The translations under genes were made by a program, and so were the position numbers. Source: Pseudomonas sp. K2I15 (lineage in GTDB: Bacteria; Pseudomonadota; Gammaproteobacteria; Pseudomonadales; Pseudomonadaceae). Taken from it: a stretch of 50,821 nt of DNA. Positions 34,267-42,342 of this stretch are shown here, piece after piece; positions within the stretch are counted from its first letter, which is position 1, and every line of letters begins with the position of its first letter. The stretch is from assembly GCF_002204795.1 (NCBI RefSeq), contig NZ_NIXO01000046.1, forward strand, positions 1 to 50,821. The letters are read 5' to 3'. Below the pieces are notes generated by a model. It ran no database searches. It was given only the letters and a program-made list of their open reading frames with translations, and was not told the DNA's origin.

Positions 34267-34295
34267 GGAACTGATTGGCCAGTACCCACCACAAC
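34267..34295 (+). promoter_or_regulatory. Candidate degenerate hrp box before hrpF
   Basis: GGAACT at 34267-34272 and CCACAAC at 34289-34295 are 16 bases apart and differ from consensus at two positions. A start about 7 bases on would give a leader ending at the hrpF ribosome-binding site AGGA (34311-34314). hrpF has its own hrp box in P. syringae, which supports the reading. Confidence 0.5.
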
Positions 34296-34321
34296 AACTG
34301 CACACCTCACAGGAACGGCTC

Positions 34322-34525
34322 ATGGACTACTCAAAAGATTTAGGGCGCAAACTGGCTCATACCGACAACGCCGTGCAAAAGAAATACAACGCCGCGCTTG
34401 AGTCGGTGGACATAGACTCGATCCACACATTCACCAAACACCTGTTCCTTTCCGACCTGGCTCGCCATGAACAGGTGCGCGTCAACCACACCCTTATCAA
34501 GACCACGTTCGAAAGCTTTCAGTAA
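34322..34525 (+). CDS. hrpF: HrpF, small T3SS protein (SctF/chaperone-like)
   Basis: A 67-residue protein from the ATG at 34322 with AGGA 8 bases upstream. The longer frame into hrpE is not needed. It fits P. syringae HrpF (about 74 residues) by size and place. HrpF is proposed to be a co-chaperone or pilin-chaperone partner. The C-terminus is helical (FLSDLARHEQVRVNHTLIKT). Confidence 0.8.
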   Translation: MDYSKDLGRKLAHTDNAVQKKYNAALESVDIDSIHTFTKHLFLSDLARHEQVRVNHTLIKTTFESFQ

Positions 34526-34526
34526 A

Positions 34527-34919
34527 TTGAAAGACGTACTGGTTCACTGGCTGAGCAGCCAAAAAGAACAGATCAACCTGTTCGAGGATGACGACGAAAT
34601 CATCCTGCGACGTCAGGCGGGCGCGATGCTGTTCAGCGTGCAGCTGACCCAGCATCGGCCGGATAACGCACTGTTGGGAAACTGGATACGCCCAGGACAC
34701 GCCAGCCTGAGTCACTTCCAGGGCGCGCTCGCCCAGGCTCCGGCCAGCGGTGCATTGTGGCTGCTGCAACGGGTGCCGGGCGACCCCGGCAGCGAGCGCC
34801 TGCTTGCCGACCTCGAAGCCCTGCTGAACCAGCGTGACACCTGGCGCGCCCTCGTCGCACGCCTCGCAACGCCAACCCGTAAACCCATACCCACGTCCCT
34901 ACGCTCGCTGCCGTCCTAA
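34527..34919 (+). CDS. hrpG: HrpG, T3SS chaperone-like regulator
   Basis: A 130-residue protein read from a TTG at 34527, one base after the hrpF stop; an upstream ATG at 34467 lies inside hrpF. In P. syringae HrpG binds HrpV and frees HrpS. The sequence (VLVHWLSSQKEQINLFEDDDEIILRR, seen as HWLSSQKEQINLFEDDD) has the acidic alpha/beta look of T3SS chaperones. The start codon is the least secure in the cluster because no good ribosome-binding site is visible. Confidence 0.75.
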   Translation: MKDVLVHWLSSQKEQINLFEDDDEIILRRQAGAMLFSVQLTQHRPDNALLGNWIRPGHASLSHFQGALAQAPASGALWLLQRVPGDPGSERLLADLEALLNQRDTWRALVARLATPTRKPIPTSLRSLPS

Positions 34920-34934
34920 TTCAGAGAACTCTCC

Positions 34935-37076
34935 ATGCATAATAAAAACCACAAGCACAACCGCTTGCGCGCCGACTCGCCTGCCGAGCGCCCAAAACGC
35001 GCCGATTGGCGCAGCCTGATCCTGCTGCCCTGGTTGCTGGCGCCACTGGAAAGCACCCTGGCTGCCATCCCCAGCGAATGGAAAAACACCGCCTACGCGT
35101 ATGAAGCCGAGCACAAGCCGCTGCGGGACGTGCTGGAAGACTTCGCCCAGACGTTTGGCACGCAACTGCAAATCGACGGCCTGCTGGAAGGCAACGTCAA
35201 TGGCAAGATTCGCGCGAATACCCCGCAGTCGTTGCTCGACCGGCTTGGCGTAGAGCATCGCTTCCAGTGGTATATGTACAACAACACCCTGTACGTCAGC
35301 ACCCTGGACCAGCAGGAGTCAGCACGTCTTGAGGTCTCGTCCGAGACCCTCGCCGACCTCAAGCAGGCACTCACTGATATAGGCCTGCTCGACAGCCGGT
35401 TTGGCTGGGGCGAGTTGCCCGACGATGGCGTGGTGCTGGTCTCCGGCCCCAAGCGCTACATCGAGCAGATCAAGCAATTCAGCAGCCAGCGCAAATCCCC
35501 TGACGAAAAGCAGAACATCCTCACCTACCCGCTGAAGTTCGCCAACGCCGCCGACCGCCAGATTGATTATCGCGGCGAGAAGCTGACCATCCCCGGCGTC
35601 GCGAGCATGCTGCGCGGCTTGCTGGAGCCACGCACAAACTCGGCACTCTCGACGCTGAGCCAACGCCCGGCCTCACAATCCCAACCCTCCCCGATCACCC
35701 CGGGCTTTCCACGGCTGGGTAACCCGATGCTGGGGCAAATGCTCGGCCCCACCACGAACTTCGGCCAGTTGGACAACGCCATGGCACTCACCCCGCGTGC
35801 GCCCACGTCCACCAGCCGGATCCGGGTCGAAGCCGATGTGCGCAACAACGCCGTGCTGATCTATGACCTGCCGGAACGCCAGGCGATGTACCGCGAGCTG
35901 ATCGCCCAGCTCGACGTGGCGCGCAAGCTGGTGGAAATCGACGCGATCATCCTCGATATCGAGCGCACTCAACTGCGCGAATTCGGGGTTAACTGGGGCT
36001 TTCAAAACAGCCGTTTCCGGGGCGGCGTGAACATGGCACCCGGTACTTCATCGCAACTGTCGATCGAACACCGCGACCGGTTCTATGCCGATGTACGCGC
36101 CCTGGAGCAACGCGGCCTGGCGACCATGGTGTCGAACCCGTCGGTGCTCACCCTGGAAAACCAGCCGGCGGTGATCGACTTCAACCGCACCCAATACCTC
36201 ACCGCCGGCACCGAGAACGCAACCATCCTGCCCATCACCGTGGGCACCAGCTTCCAGGTGGTGCCCCGGGTGATCACCACCCGCGGCCAGCACCAGATCC
36301 ATCTGGTGGTGGATATCGAGGACGGTAACTTCGACGAGTCCAACCCCGAGCGCATCGGCCCCGACGTACGCCGGGGCAAGGTCAGCACCCAGGCGGTAAT
36401 GGCGGAGAAACGCTCGCTGGTGGTCGGTGGGTTCCATGTCACCGAAAGCACCGACAAGCAGAACAAGGTGCCGCTGCTGGGCGACATCCCGCTGCTGGGC
36501 AAGGCGCTGTTTTCCTCCACCGAACGCCAGAACAACCGCCGCGAACGCCTGTTTATCCTGACCCCGCGCGTGATCGGTGATCAGGCCGACCCGTCACGCT
36601 ATTTGCCACAGCAAGACCAGGCCGAACTGCAGGCGGCCCTCAAGCCGCTGGCCCGGCGCTATGCCGAGCATCAACCGGTGATCAAACGCGGCGACATCAC
36701 CAGCACCCTGGCTCACCTCGTCGCCGGGCAAGTGCCCAGCGCATTCAAGGCGGCACCGATGCCGCTGGGCCTGAATACCTTGTGCGCCACCCGCGACCTG
36801 TTGGCCCTCAATACCGAACGCAGCCAGTGGTACGCCGGCCCGCAGTTCAACGTGGCCGTGGTGGTGCTACGCAACCAGTTCAATCGCAACGTGCGCATCG
36901 ATGAAAAAGAATGCAGCAACTCCCAGACCCTGGCCGTCAGCGTCTGGCCGCGTGCCTGGCTCAAGCCGGGTGAAGAGGCCGAGGTGTTCATCGCCCTGCG
37001 TCCTGTCATCAAAGATGAGCACATCGGCGTGCCCCGCCCTTCCCTGCTCACGCCTGCCCGGAGCAACGCCCAATGA
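34935..37076 (+). CDS. hrcC: HrcC, T3SS outer-membrane secretin (SctC)
   Basis: HrcC forms the outer-membrane ring. The 713-residue protein has an N-terminal signal region (hydrophobic residues 31-46) ending near TLAA, N0-type domain from about 60, an N3 loop rich in Pro, Gln and Met between about residues 230 and 285, and the secretin core with VPLLGDIPLLGKALFSS near residue 515 and ERLFILTPRVIG. A pilotin-binding tail follows with two Cys residues (LCATRD, ECSN). hrpT overlaps its end by 4 bases. Confidence 0.95.
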   Translation: MHNKNHKHNRLRADSPAERPKRADWRSLILLPWLLAPLESTLAAIPSEWKNTAYAYEAEHKPLRDVLEDFAQTFGTQLQIDGLLEGNVNGKIRANTPQSLLDRLGVEHRFQWYMYNNTLYVSTLDQQESARLEVSSETLADLKQALTDIGLLDSRFGWGELPDDGVVLVSGPKRYIEQIKQFSSQRKSPDEKQNILTYPLKFANAADRQIDYRGEKLTIPGVASMLRGLLEPRTNSALSTLSQRPASQSQPSPITPGFPRLGNPMLGQMLGPTTNFGQLDNAMALTPRAPTSTSRIRVEADVRNNAVLIYDLPERQAMYRELIAQLDVARKLVEIDAIILDIERTQLREFGVNWGFQNSRFRGGVNMAPGTSSQLSIEHRDRFYADVRALEQRGLATMVSNPSVLTLENQPAVIDFNRTQYLTAGTENATILPITVGTSFQVVPRVITTRGQHQIHLVVDIEDGNFDESNPERIGPDVRRGKVSTQAVMAEKRSLVVGGFHVTESTDKQNKVPLLGDIPLLGKALFSSTERQNNRRERLFILTPRVIGDQADPSRYLPQQDQAELQAALKPLARRYAEHQPVIKRGDITSTLAHLVAGQVPSAFKAAPMPLGLNTLCATRDLLALNTERSQWYAGPQFNVAVVVLRNQFNRNVRIDEKECSNSQTLAVSVWPRAWLKPGEEAEVFIALRPVIKDEHIGVPRPSLLTPARSNAQ

Positions 37077-37276
37077 ACCGTCAACTGTCTTGCGTCACCT
37101 TGATCGGCCTTGCCCTGCTCATCGTCGGTTGCACACCAACGTGCAAGGGTGACTCCTGCTCACGCCCGCAATCGAGCGCCGACAAGCTGGTGATCTGGTG
37201 GCCGCCGCAGATGCGCGTCGAGCCCGGCCCTGCCGGCGAGCGGTCGGATTACCAGACCGTGTCCCTGGAACGGTGA
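37073..37276 (+). CDS. hrpT: HrpT, small T3SS lipoprotein, probable secretin pilotin
   Basis: A 67-residue lipoprotein with lipobox LIVGC (Cys at residue 20). It has the size and place of P. syringae HrpT, thought to help HrcC assemble. A mature tail with two further Cys residues (TPTCKGDSC) could make a disulfide. ATGA overlap with hrcC. Confidence 0.85.
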   Translation: MNRQLSCVTLIGLALLIVGCTPTCKGDSCSRPQSSADKLVIWWPPQMRVEPGPAGERSDYQTVSLER

Positions 37277-37281
37277 ACCCC

Positions 37282-37644
37282 ATGGGATTGCCCGACGATG
37301 ATCACCATCGCCAGGTGTTCCTGGACAACCTGGTGAGTGGCAATGACGCTCACCTGCCGCTCTCTCCAGGTATTACCCTGCTGCCGATCAAGGCCGGTAC
37401 CCAACAGGGGTTGGCCTTGCAGATAGCACCCGAGGCCTTGCAGGCCGGGCAAGTACAGCACGTGCTTGAGCGGCGCTTTGAACATGCGCTGGCGTTCGAC
37501 GGGTGCTTTATTTATCTGGATGCCAAGGGTGCGCTGGTAATCTGGCACGCGTTACCGGCGGGCGGCGCTGGCCTCAATGACACCGTCAGCCGGATGCTGT
37601 CCCTGGCCAGGCTTGAAGCGCTGGACGTACACCGCACTCGCTGA
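37282..37644 (+). CDS. hrpV: HrpV, negative regulator of HrpS
   Basis: A 120-residue protein from the ATG at 37282; a GTG at 37273 overlapping the hrpT stop would add three residues. In P. syringae HrpV binds HrpS and blocks it until HrpG removes it. Length and place agree with that protein (about 115). The middle segment LALQIAPEALQAGQVQHVLERRF is chaperone-like. It is the end of the plus arm and stops 3 bases before the hrcU stop on the other strand. Confidence 0.82.
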   Translation: MGLPDDDHHRQVFLDNLVSGNDAHLPLSPGITLLPIKAGTQQGLALQIAPEALQAGQVQHVLERRFEHALAFDGCFIYLDAKGALVIWHALPAGGAGLNDTVSRMLSLARLEALDVHRTR

Positions 37645-37647
37645 CGC

Positions 37648-38745
37648 CTAGCGCTGTTCCAGCTCCGGCAAGTGCAGGGTGTCGCGCTTGGCTTCATCAT
37701 CCAGCTCGCGCAACGTGCGGTAGATGAAGGCCACCGCCTGCAACGTCTCCCGGGGAATGTTCGCCCCCAGTTTGTGCTCATACAGCGTACGCGCCAGCCA
37801 CACACACTGGATGACCGGTACCTGCGCCGCCTTGGCCCGGTCGATCAGTTTGCGGGCCTCGGCGTCCGTGCCCTTGTCCACCAACAATGGCAGCGGGGTT
37901 TTCCCGGGGCGGTAGTAGAGCGCGACGGCAAAGTGCGTCGGGTTGACCACCAGCATGTCGGACTCTTCAAGCTTGGGCAGCTTGACCTTCGGCTCTTCCT
38001 GGGCCAGTTGATAGGCCAATGCACGGCGCTGACCCTTGACGTGCGGGTCGCCTTCCATGTCCTTGTATTCCTTCATCACCTCTACCTGGGTCATGCGCAT
38101 GCGCTTGGCGAAGAAGTGTTTCTGCAGCGTCATGTCGATCAGCGCCAACACCAGCAACAACCCCAGGCAGGCGTGCAGCAAGTGCCGGAACAAGGTGATC
38201 AGCGCCAGGATATAGCTCTGTAAATCGCTGGTGGCCAGGTTGATCAATGCCGCCAACGACGGCCCGATCACCACATACAGCACCAGGGTCAGCAGCAACG
38301 CCTTGCCCAGCCCCATCAACAGGTTCATCACCGATTGGGCCGAGAACATCTGCTTGATTTGGCTGAGCGGGTTGAGGCGGTTCAGGTCCGGCTTCAGGCT
38401 TTGCGGCGCGAACAGGAAGCCGAACTGCAGCCAACTGCTGATCAGCTTCACGGCAATCGCCACGCCGGCCATCAACAGGGCGAACGAGAAAAACATCACC
38501 AGGCCTTCCACCAGCACTTCTTCCAGGGCCCGCACAAAGGGCCGGCCAATGCCCGACATCGCCAGCATCATCAGTTGCTGGAAGCGCTGCATGCTGGTTT
38601 CAGCAGTGAACAAAGCGATCTCACTCAAGGCGGTCAGCACCAATAACTTGCCGACGTCCTGGCTTTGCGCAACCTGGCCTTTCTTGCGCTGGTCCTTGAG
38701 TTTCTTGGGGGTGGCGGCGTGTTTTTTCTCTCCCGAATCACTCAT
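37648..38745 (-). CDS. hrcU: HrcU, T3SS export-gate switch protein (SctU)
   Basis: HrcU controls substrate switching. The 365-residue protein has four membrane helices in the first 210 residues and a soluble C-terminal domain with the NPTH self-cleavage motif in VVNPTHFAVALYY near residue 265. The basic N-terminus (KKHAATPKKLKDQRKKGQ) is typical. Overlaps hrcT by ATGA and is the last gene of the minus arm. Confidence 0.96.
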   Translation of the reverse strand: MSDSGEKKHAATPKKLKDQRKKGQVAQSQDVGKLLVLTALSEIALFTAETSMQRFQQLMMLAMSGIGRPFVRALEEVLVEGLVMFFSFALLMAGVAIAVKLISSWLQFGFLFAPQSLKPDLNRLNPLSQIKQMFSAQSVMNLLMGLGKALLLTLVLYVVIGPSLAALINLATSDLQSYILALITLFRHLLHACLGLLLVLALIDMTLQKHFFAKRMRMTQVEVMKEYKDMEGDPHVKGQRRALAYQLAQEEPKVKLPKLEESDMLVVNPTHFAVALYYRPGKTPLPLLVDKGTDAEARKLIDRAKAAQVPVIQCVWLARTLYEHKLGANIPRETLQAVAFIYRTLRELDDEAKRDTLHLPELEQR

Positions 38746-39530
38746 GGTGCCACGCCCTGAAACATCAGGCCGACGGAGTGCTTGAGGTCTGCCAGCTGCG
38801 CCATGCGGGTGACGATCAAATCCTGCAACAGCGGAAAGTACAGCAGCAGAATCCCCAGCCCGGCGAGGCTCTTGACCGGCGTTGCCAAGGTAGAAACCTG
38901 CAACTGCGGGCTGTACAGGCCCAGCACCGCGAAGCCGAATTCCAGAAACAGCAGCACCGCAATAAACGGCGCGGCGTACAGCATCATGTGGGTAAAGGTA
39001 TCGCCCAGCACGCCGAGGAAAACACTGAAGCCATTGATGGCCGGCAGCGGCACCCAGGCGGTGGCCGGCCAGATCAGGTAGCTGTCCCAGATCACCTGGG
39101 TCAACACGCTCAGCCCCAGCACGGCGATCAGCAGGTAAATCACCAACTGCTTGAACAAGTGCCCGATGGGCGTGGCATCCGGCCCCAGCGAAGGGTTGAG
39201 CTGCCCACCCGCCAAGGCACCGCGCTGGTTATCCAGCAGCGCGCCCACCGACTCGAACATCCAGAATGGCATGGCCAGCAAAATCCCCAGTAAAAAGCCC
39301 AGGGCGGCTTCCTTGAGCACCAGCCCGCTGATCATCAGCGCCGAGTAATCCTGGCCGCTCATCACTGCATGAATACCGGGCGCCGGAATGAACGCCATGA
39401 CCATCACGATCACATGCCGGGGCATGCCGCGGATATGCTGAAAACTGAACGCCGGCACCAGGAATGCACAGGGATAAATCCGCGCCATGGCCACCAGCAG
39501 GCTGGGCAGGTAGTCGAGATAAAGCAGCAC
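38742..39530 (-). CDS. hrcT: HrcT, T3SS export apparatus protein (SctT)
   Basis: A 262-residue protein with about six membrane helices, including ALGFLLGILLAMPFWMFESVG. It starts with a GTG, supported by GAGGGA 7 bases upstream that overlaps the hrcS stop. It forms the export gate with HrcR and HrcS. Confidence 0.95.
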   Translation of the reverse strand: MLLYLDYLPSLLVAMARIYPCAFLVPAFSFQHIRGMPRHVIVMVMAFIPAPGIHAVMSGQDYSALMISGLVLKEAALGFLLGILLAMPFWMFESVGALLDNQRGALAGGQLNPSLGPDATPIGHLFKQLVIYLLIAVLGLSVLTQVIWDSYLIWPATAWVPLPAINGFSVFLGVLGDTFTHMMLYAAPFIAVLLFLEFGFAVLGLYSPQLQVSTLATPVKSLAGLGILLLYFPLLQDLIVTRMAQLADLKHSVGLMFQGVAP

Positions 39531-39540
39531 GCGCAGTCCC

Positions 39541-39804
39541 TCAGTTCAATGCCGAACGGGCGATCATGTCGAACATTAAATTGATCAGCTGAATCAACTC
39601 CAGGCCGATCCAGCGGCCAGTCAATACCAGCATAATGCCCACCGCCACCAGCTTGATGCCGAAGGGCAGCGTCTGGTCCTGGATCTGCATCAGGGCCTGC
39701 ACCAGGGACGTCAGCACGCCGACGATCACCGCCACGATCAGCGGCGGCGCCGACAACACCACCACCAGCAGCATGCCCTGCTTGAACAGCACGATCGGTT
39801 CCAT
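39541..39804 (-). CDS. hrcS: HrcS, T3SS export apparatus protein (SctS)
   Basis: The 87-residue protein with two membrane hairpin helices and the family segment TSLVQALMQIQDQTLPFGIK matches SctS/FliQ. It is intact. hrcR ends 7 bases upstream. Confidence 0.96.
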   Translation of the reverse strand: MEPIVLFKQGMLLVVVLSAPPLIVAVIVGVLTSLVQALMQIQDQTLPFGIKLVAVGIMLVLTGRWIGLELIQLINLMFDMIARSALN

Positions 39805-39811
39805 AGGTCAC

Positions 39812-40465
39812 TCAGAGGTAAGAAAGGAACAGGCTGTCGAGCAACCGCGACCACCCGGAAACCATCACGAACAACAGCAGTTTGAGCGGCAGGGAAATGG
39901 TCATGGGCGAGACCATTTGCATCCCCAGGGCCAACAGCAGGTTGGACACAATCAGGTCGATGACGATGAACGGGATGTAGATCAGAAAGCCGATCTCGAA
40001 CCCCGCCTGCAATTGCGACAACACAAACGCCGGGATCAACAGAATCAGGTCTTCGCGCTGGGTGCTTTGGGCCATTTCAGGCGGCCACATGCGCGCGCTG
40101 TTTTCCAGCAGGTGGGTCAACACGTCCGCGTCGGTGTTGCGCAGCATGAACGCGCGCAACGGCTGGATGGCCTCAAGCCCGGTGTCCATCAGCGTCTGTA
40201 CGTTGCTCATGTCCACCGGCGTTGCCTTGACGTTCTGGGCGATCTCGTACCCCACGGGCGCCATGATAAACAGGGTGGCGGCCAGCGCGATTCCGTTGAT
40301 GGCCATGCTCGGGGGCACCTGCTGCACGCCGATGGCGTTGCGGGTGATCATCAGCACGATGACAATCTTCAAGAAGGCCGTGCAGATGATCAACAGCATC
40401 GGCATCAACGACAACGCGCCAAGAAACACCGCCAGCACAAGGGGGTCGACCCCCTGGAGCATCAT
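39812..40465 (-). CDS. hrcR: HrcR, T3SS export apparatus protein (SctR)
   Basis: The 217-residue SctR/FliP-type protein has LMPMLLIICTAFLKIVIVL and a second set of helices near the end (FVLSQLQAGFEIGFLIYIPF). Either of two adjacent ATG codons at 40465 and 40462 can start it, overlapping the hrcQ stop. It is intact, in contrast to the degenerate hrcR-T region I recall from strain SBW25. Confidence 0.96.
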   Translation of the reverse strand: MMLQGVDPLVLAVFLGALSLMPMLLIICTAFLKIVIVLMITRNAIGVQQVPPSMAINGIALAATLFIMAPVGYEIAQNVKATPVDMSNVQTLMDTGLEAIQPLRAFMLRNTDADVLTHLLENSARMWPPEMAQSTQREDLILLIPAFVLSQLQAGFEIGFLIYIPFIVIDLIVSNLLLALGMQMVSPMTISLPLKLLLFVMVSGWSRLLDSLFLSYL

Positions 40466-41475
40466 CGGGCGAATATCACACGGGATAACTGCAGCCCGAG
40501 GCGCCCGTCTACTTCCACCAACTGGCCCTGGCCAATCGGCCGGTCGCCGTAATACAGCCCCGCCATGCCTGGGGCGTAACCGGAAATGCCCAACACCGCG
40601 CCGGGTGCCAGGTTGCGCAGCTCGCCGAGGGTCAGGTTGAGGGTGCCGCAGCGCACATTCAGGGCCATGCTCAACTCGTCGAACGGCTCATGGCCGAAGA
40701 CGTCCACCACGGGTTGATCCTCCTCGTGCCCCGGGTATTGCTGTGTTGCGAAATCCTCGTCCACGGACGTTTCCTCGATCGAAATAAGCGTCAGGCACAA
40801 CGGCCCGGATTCATCGTCAATACAGCCGTGCAGCCGGTGCCTGCCGACGCGCAGGTGGCCGTTGCCCTGCGCGTCGAACACCGGTTGTTCCAGCATCACC
40901 ACGTCACCGGCACGCAGGTGGCGCACCTGGATAATCGGCAGCCGCAGGCGCCCCAGCGTCACCGCCAGCGCCAGTTGAAAAGAGGCCGGCAGCGGCCCGG
41001 CCGTGGGCTGCCAAGAGCCGGCGTCGCACAGCGCCAGCAAGGTTTCGGGCGCCATCCACAGGAAGCCCACCACCCGGGACGCGCCCAGCGTCACCGTAAG
41101 CCGACAGCCGAACGTCAACTTGCCGGTGGCGGGCAGCAATCGCAGGTAACCGAACAACGCCCGCACCTCGGGGCTCAGGTGGTGCTGGAACAACTCCCAA
41201 AACCACGAATCCGGGTCGTTGCCGGCTTCTGCCAGCGTCACCGGGCACTCCCCCAGCAGGCTGAACAGCGGCCCGGGCTCGGCGAACGCCAGCACCCCGC
41301 AGGCAGTCTCGAAACACAGCGGCTTGACACCCACCGGCGCCCGGCCCGGCACCATCAGCAACTCACCGTGCTGCCCCGAAACCTGAAACGGCATGCGCAC
41401 ACCGCGCCCCAGCCGAAGCCGCGCCGCCACCGTGTTGGCGTTGACCACGGGCACGTTCAACACCGGCATGATCAT
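40462..41475 (-). CDS. hrcQ: HrcQ, T3SS C-ring protein, single gene (SctQ)
   Basis: The 337-residue protein is the complete SctQ, equal to HrcQa plus HrcQb of P. syringae, which are two genes there. The last 70 residues form the SpoA domain (LNVRCGTLNLTLGELRNLAPG and ISGYAPGMAGLYYGDRPIG). A strong internal ribosome-binding site and GTG at codon 238 could give a separate C-terminal product, entered as its own feature. The start overlaps the hrpP stop by 4 bases. Confidence 0.93.
   Translation of the reverse strand: MIMPVLNVPVVNANTVAARLRLGRGVRMPFQVSGQHGELLMVPGRAPVGVKPLCFETACGVLAFAEPGPLFSLLGECPVTLAEAGNDPDSWFWELFQHHLSPEVRALFGYLRLLPATGKLTFGCRLTVTLGASRVVGFLWMAPETLLALCDAGSWQPTAGPLPASFQLALAVTLGRLRLPIIQVRHLRAGDVVMLEQPVFDAQGNGHLRVGRHRLHGCIDDESGPLCLTLISIEETSVDEDFATQQYPGHEEDQPVVDVFGHEPFDELSMALNVRCGTLNLTLGELRNLAPGAVLGISGYAPGMAGLYYGDRPIGQGQLVEVDGRLGLQLSRVIFAR
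40762..40776 (-). promoter_or_regulatory. Internal ribosome-binding site and GTG in hrcQ
   Basis: On the minus strand GAGGAA (40776-40771) stands 6 bases before an in-frame GTG (40764-40762), codon 238 (711 bases into hrcQ). Initiation there gives a product of about 100 residues that holds the linker and the SpoA domain, the size range of HrcQb and of the short SctQ products made in Yersinia and Salmonella. Confidence 0.65.
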
Positions 41476-41930
41476 GCCGGGTCCACGTCTACCAGATGCA
41501 CGTGCACCGGCTGCGCCAGTGCTCCGGCCAGGCCGTCTTCAAGGCGTTGCCGCACGCCGGGCAGCCAGCGCGCGGTGAGCGTTTCTTCCGCCTCCAGCTC
41601 AACGTTCCAGGCCCCCTGTTCGCGGCGCACGCTCGCGTTAATCCGCCCCAGGCGCGGCAGGTACAGCACCGCCTGCAACGGCCACTGCGCGGCACCTTGT
41701 ATGCGGGGCGCCAACTGCTCGGCCATGGCTTCGATCATCAGGGCCTCGGTGGGCGCCGCCATCGCCGTGCGGGAGGAACCGTAGCCACCACCCTCACGGT
41801 CGCGGCTAAACAACTGGGTAAATAACAGCCCCTGCTCCAGGGGCACAAACGCCCCCGTGCCTGGCTCACGTTCGTCCCGCGGCTCGCGCACACGCGGGCG
41901 CTCAGGTTTGTTCGCTGGAACTTGCGTCAT
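41472..41930 (-). CDS. hrpP: HrpP, T3SS needle/pilus-length type protein (SctP)
   Basis: A 152-residue protein from the ATG at 41930 with AGAGAA upstream; it overlaps the end of hrpO by 29 bases. P. syringae HrpP (about 189 residues) is a substrate-specificity switch protein of the YscP type. The N-terminal third is charged and Pro-rich (PERPRVREPRDEREPG), the C-terminal part more structured. It lacks clear motifs, so synteny carries the call. Confidence 0.82.
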   Translation of the reverse strand: MTQVPANKPERPRVREPRDEREPGTGAFVPLEQGLLFTQLFSRDREGGGYGSSRTAMAAPTEALMIEAMAEQLAPRIQGAAQWPLQAVLYLPRLGRINASVRREQGAWNVELEAEETLTARWLPGVRQRLEDGLAGALAQPVHVHLVDVDPA

Positions 41931-42342
41931 CGTTCTCTTCCTGCACCAACAAAAGGGATAGCTCCTGGAGTTTTTCAACCTCGCGCAAACACTGGGTAGC
42001 GTGCCGCTGCGCGCTGTCGATATGGGTGAGTTGCTCCTCGCTCTGGCCGTGCAACACCTGCAACTGGCCTTCTTCGCGCCGGGTGTCGGCCGAGAACGTG
42101 CGCTCCTGGGCATTCCAGGACTTTAGGTCGCCAAACGAGATCACTTGCCCTTGATGCTTGCCCAGCAGCTCTGCAGTTTTGCGGGCCTCCTCCAGGCGGG
42201 TGTGTTCGAGCGCGTCCTGTGCCTGCTGGATCTGCACCAGCAGCGCCTGCTGAAGCCGCTTGGCCGCGCGCAACGAGCGCTCGGCACGGTCGGCCCGATG
42301 CTTGCGCAGGCGCCGCAGGGTGTCGATTTCAGAAAGGGACAT
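41902..42342 (-). CDS. hrpO: HrpO, T3SS stalk protein (SctO)
   Basis: A 146-residue protein that is almost entirely a charged coiled coil (for example LRKHRADRAERSLRAAKRLQQ), typical of the FliJ/YscO-like stalk that sits in the HrcN ring. It overlaps hrcN by 14 bases. Confidence 0.88.
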   Translation of the reverse strand: MSLSEIDTLRRLRKHRADRAERSLRAAKRLQQALLVQIQQAQDALEHTRLEEARKTAELLGKHQGQVISFGDLKSWNAQERTFSADTRREEGQLQVLHGQSEEQLTHIDSAQRHATQCLREVEKLQELSLLLVQEENDDASSSEQT

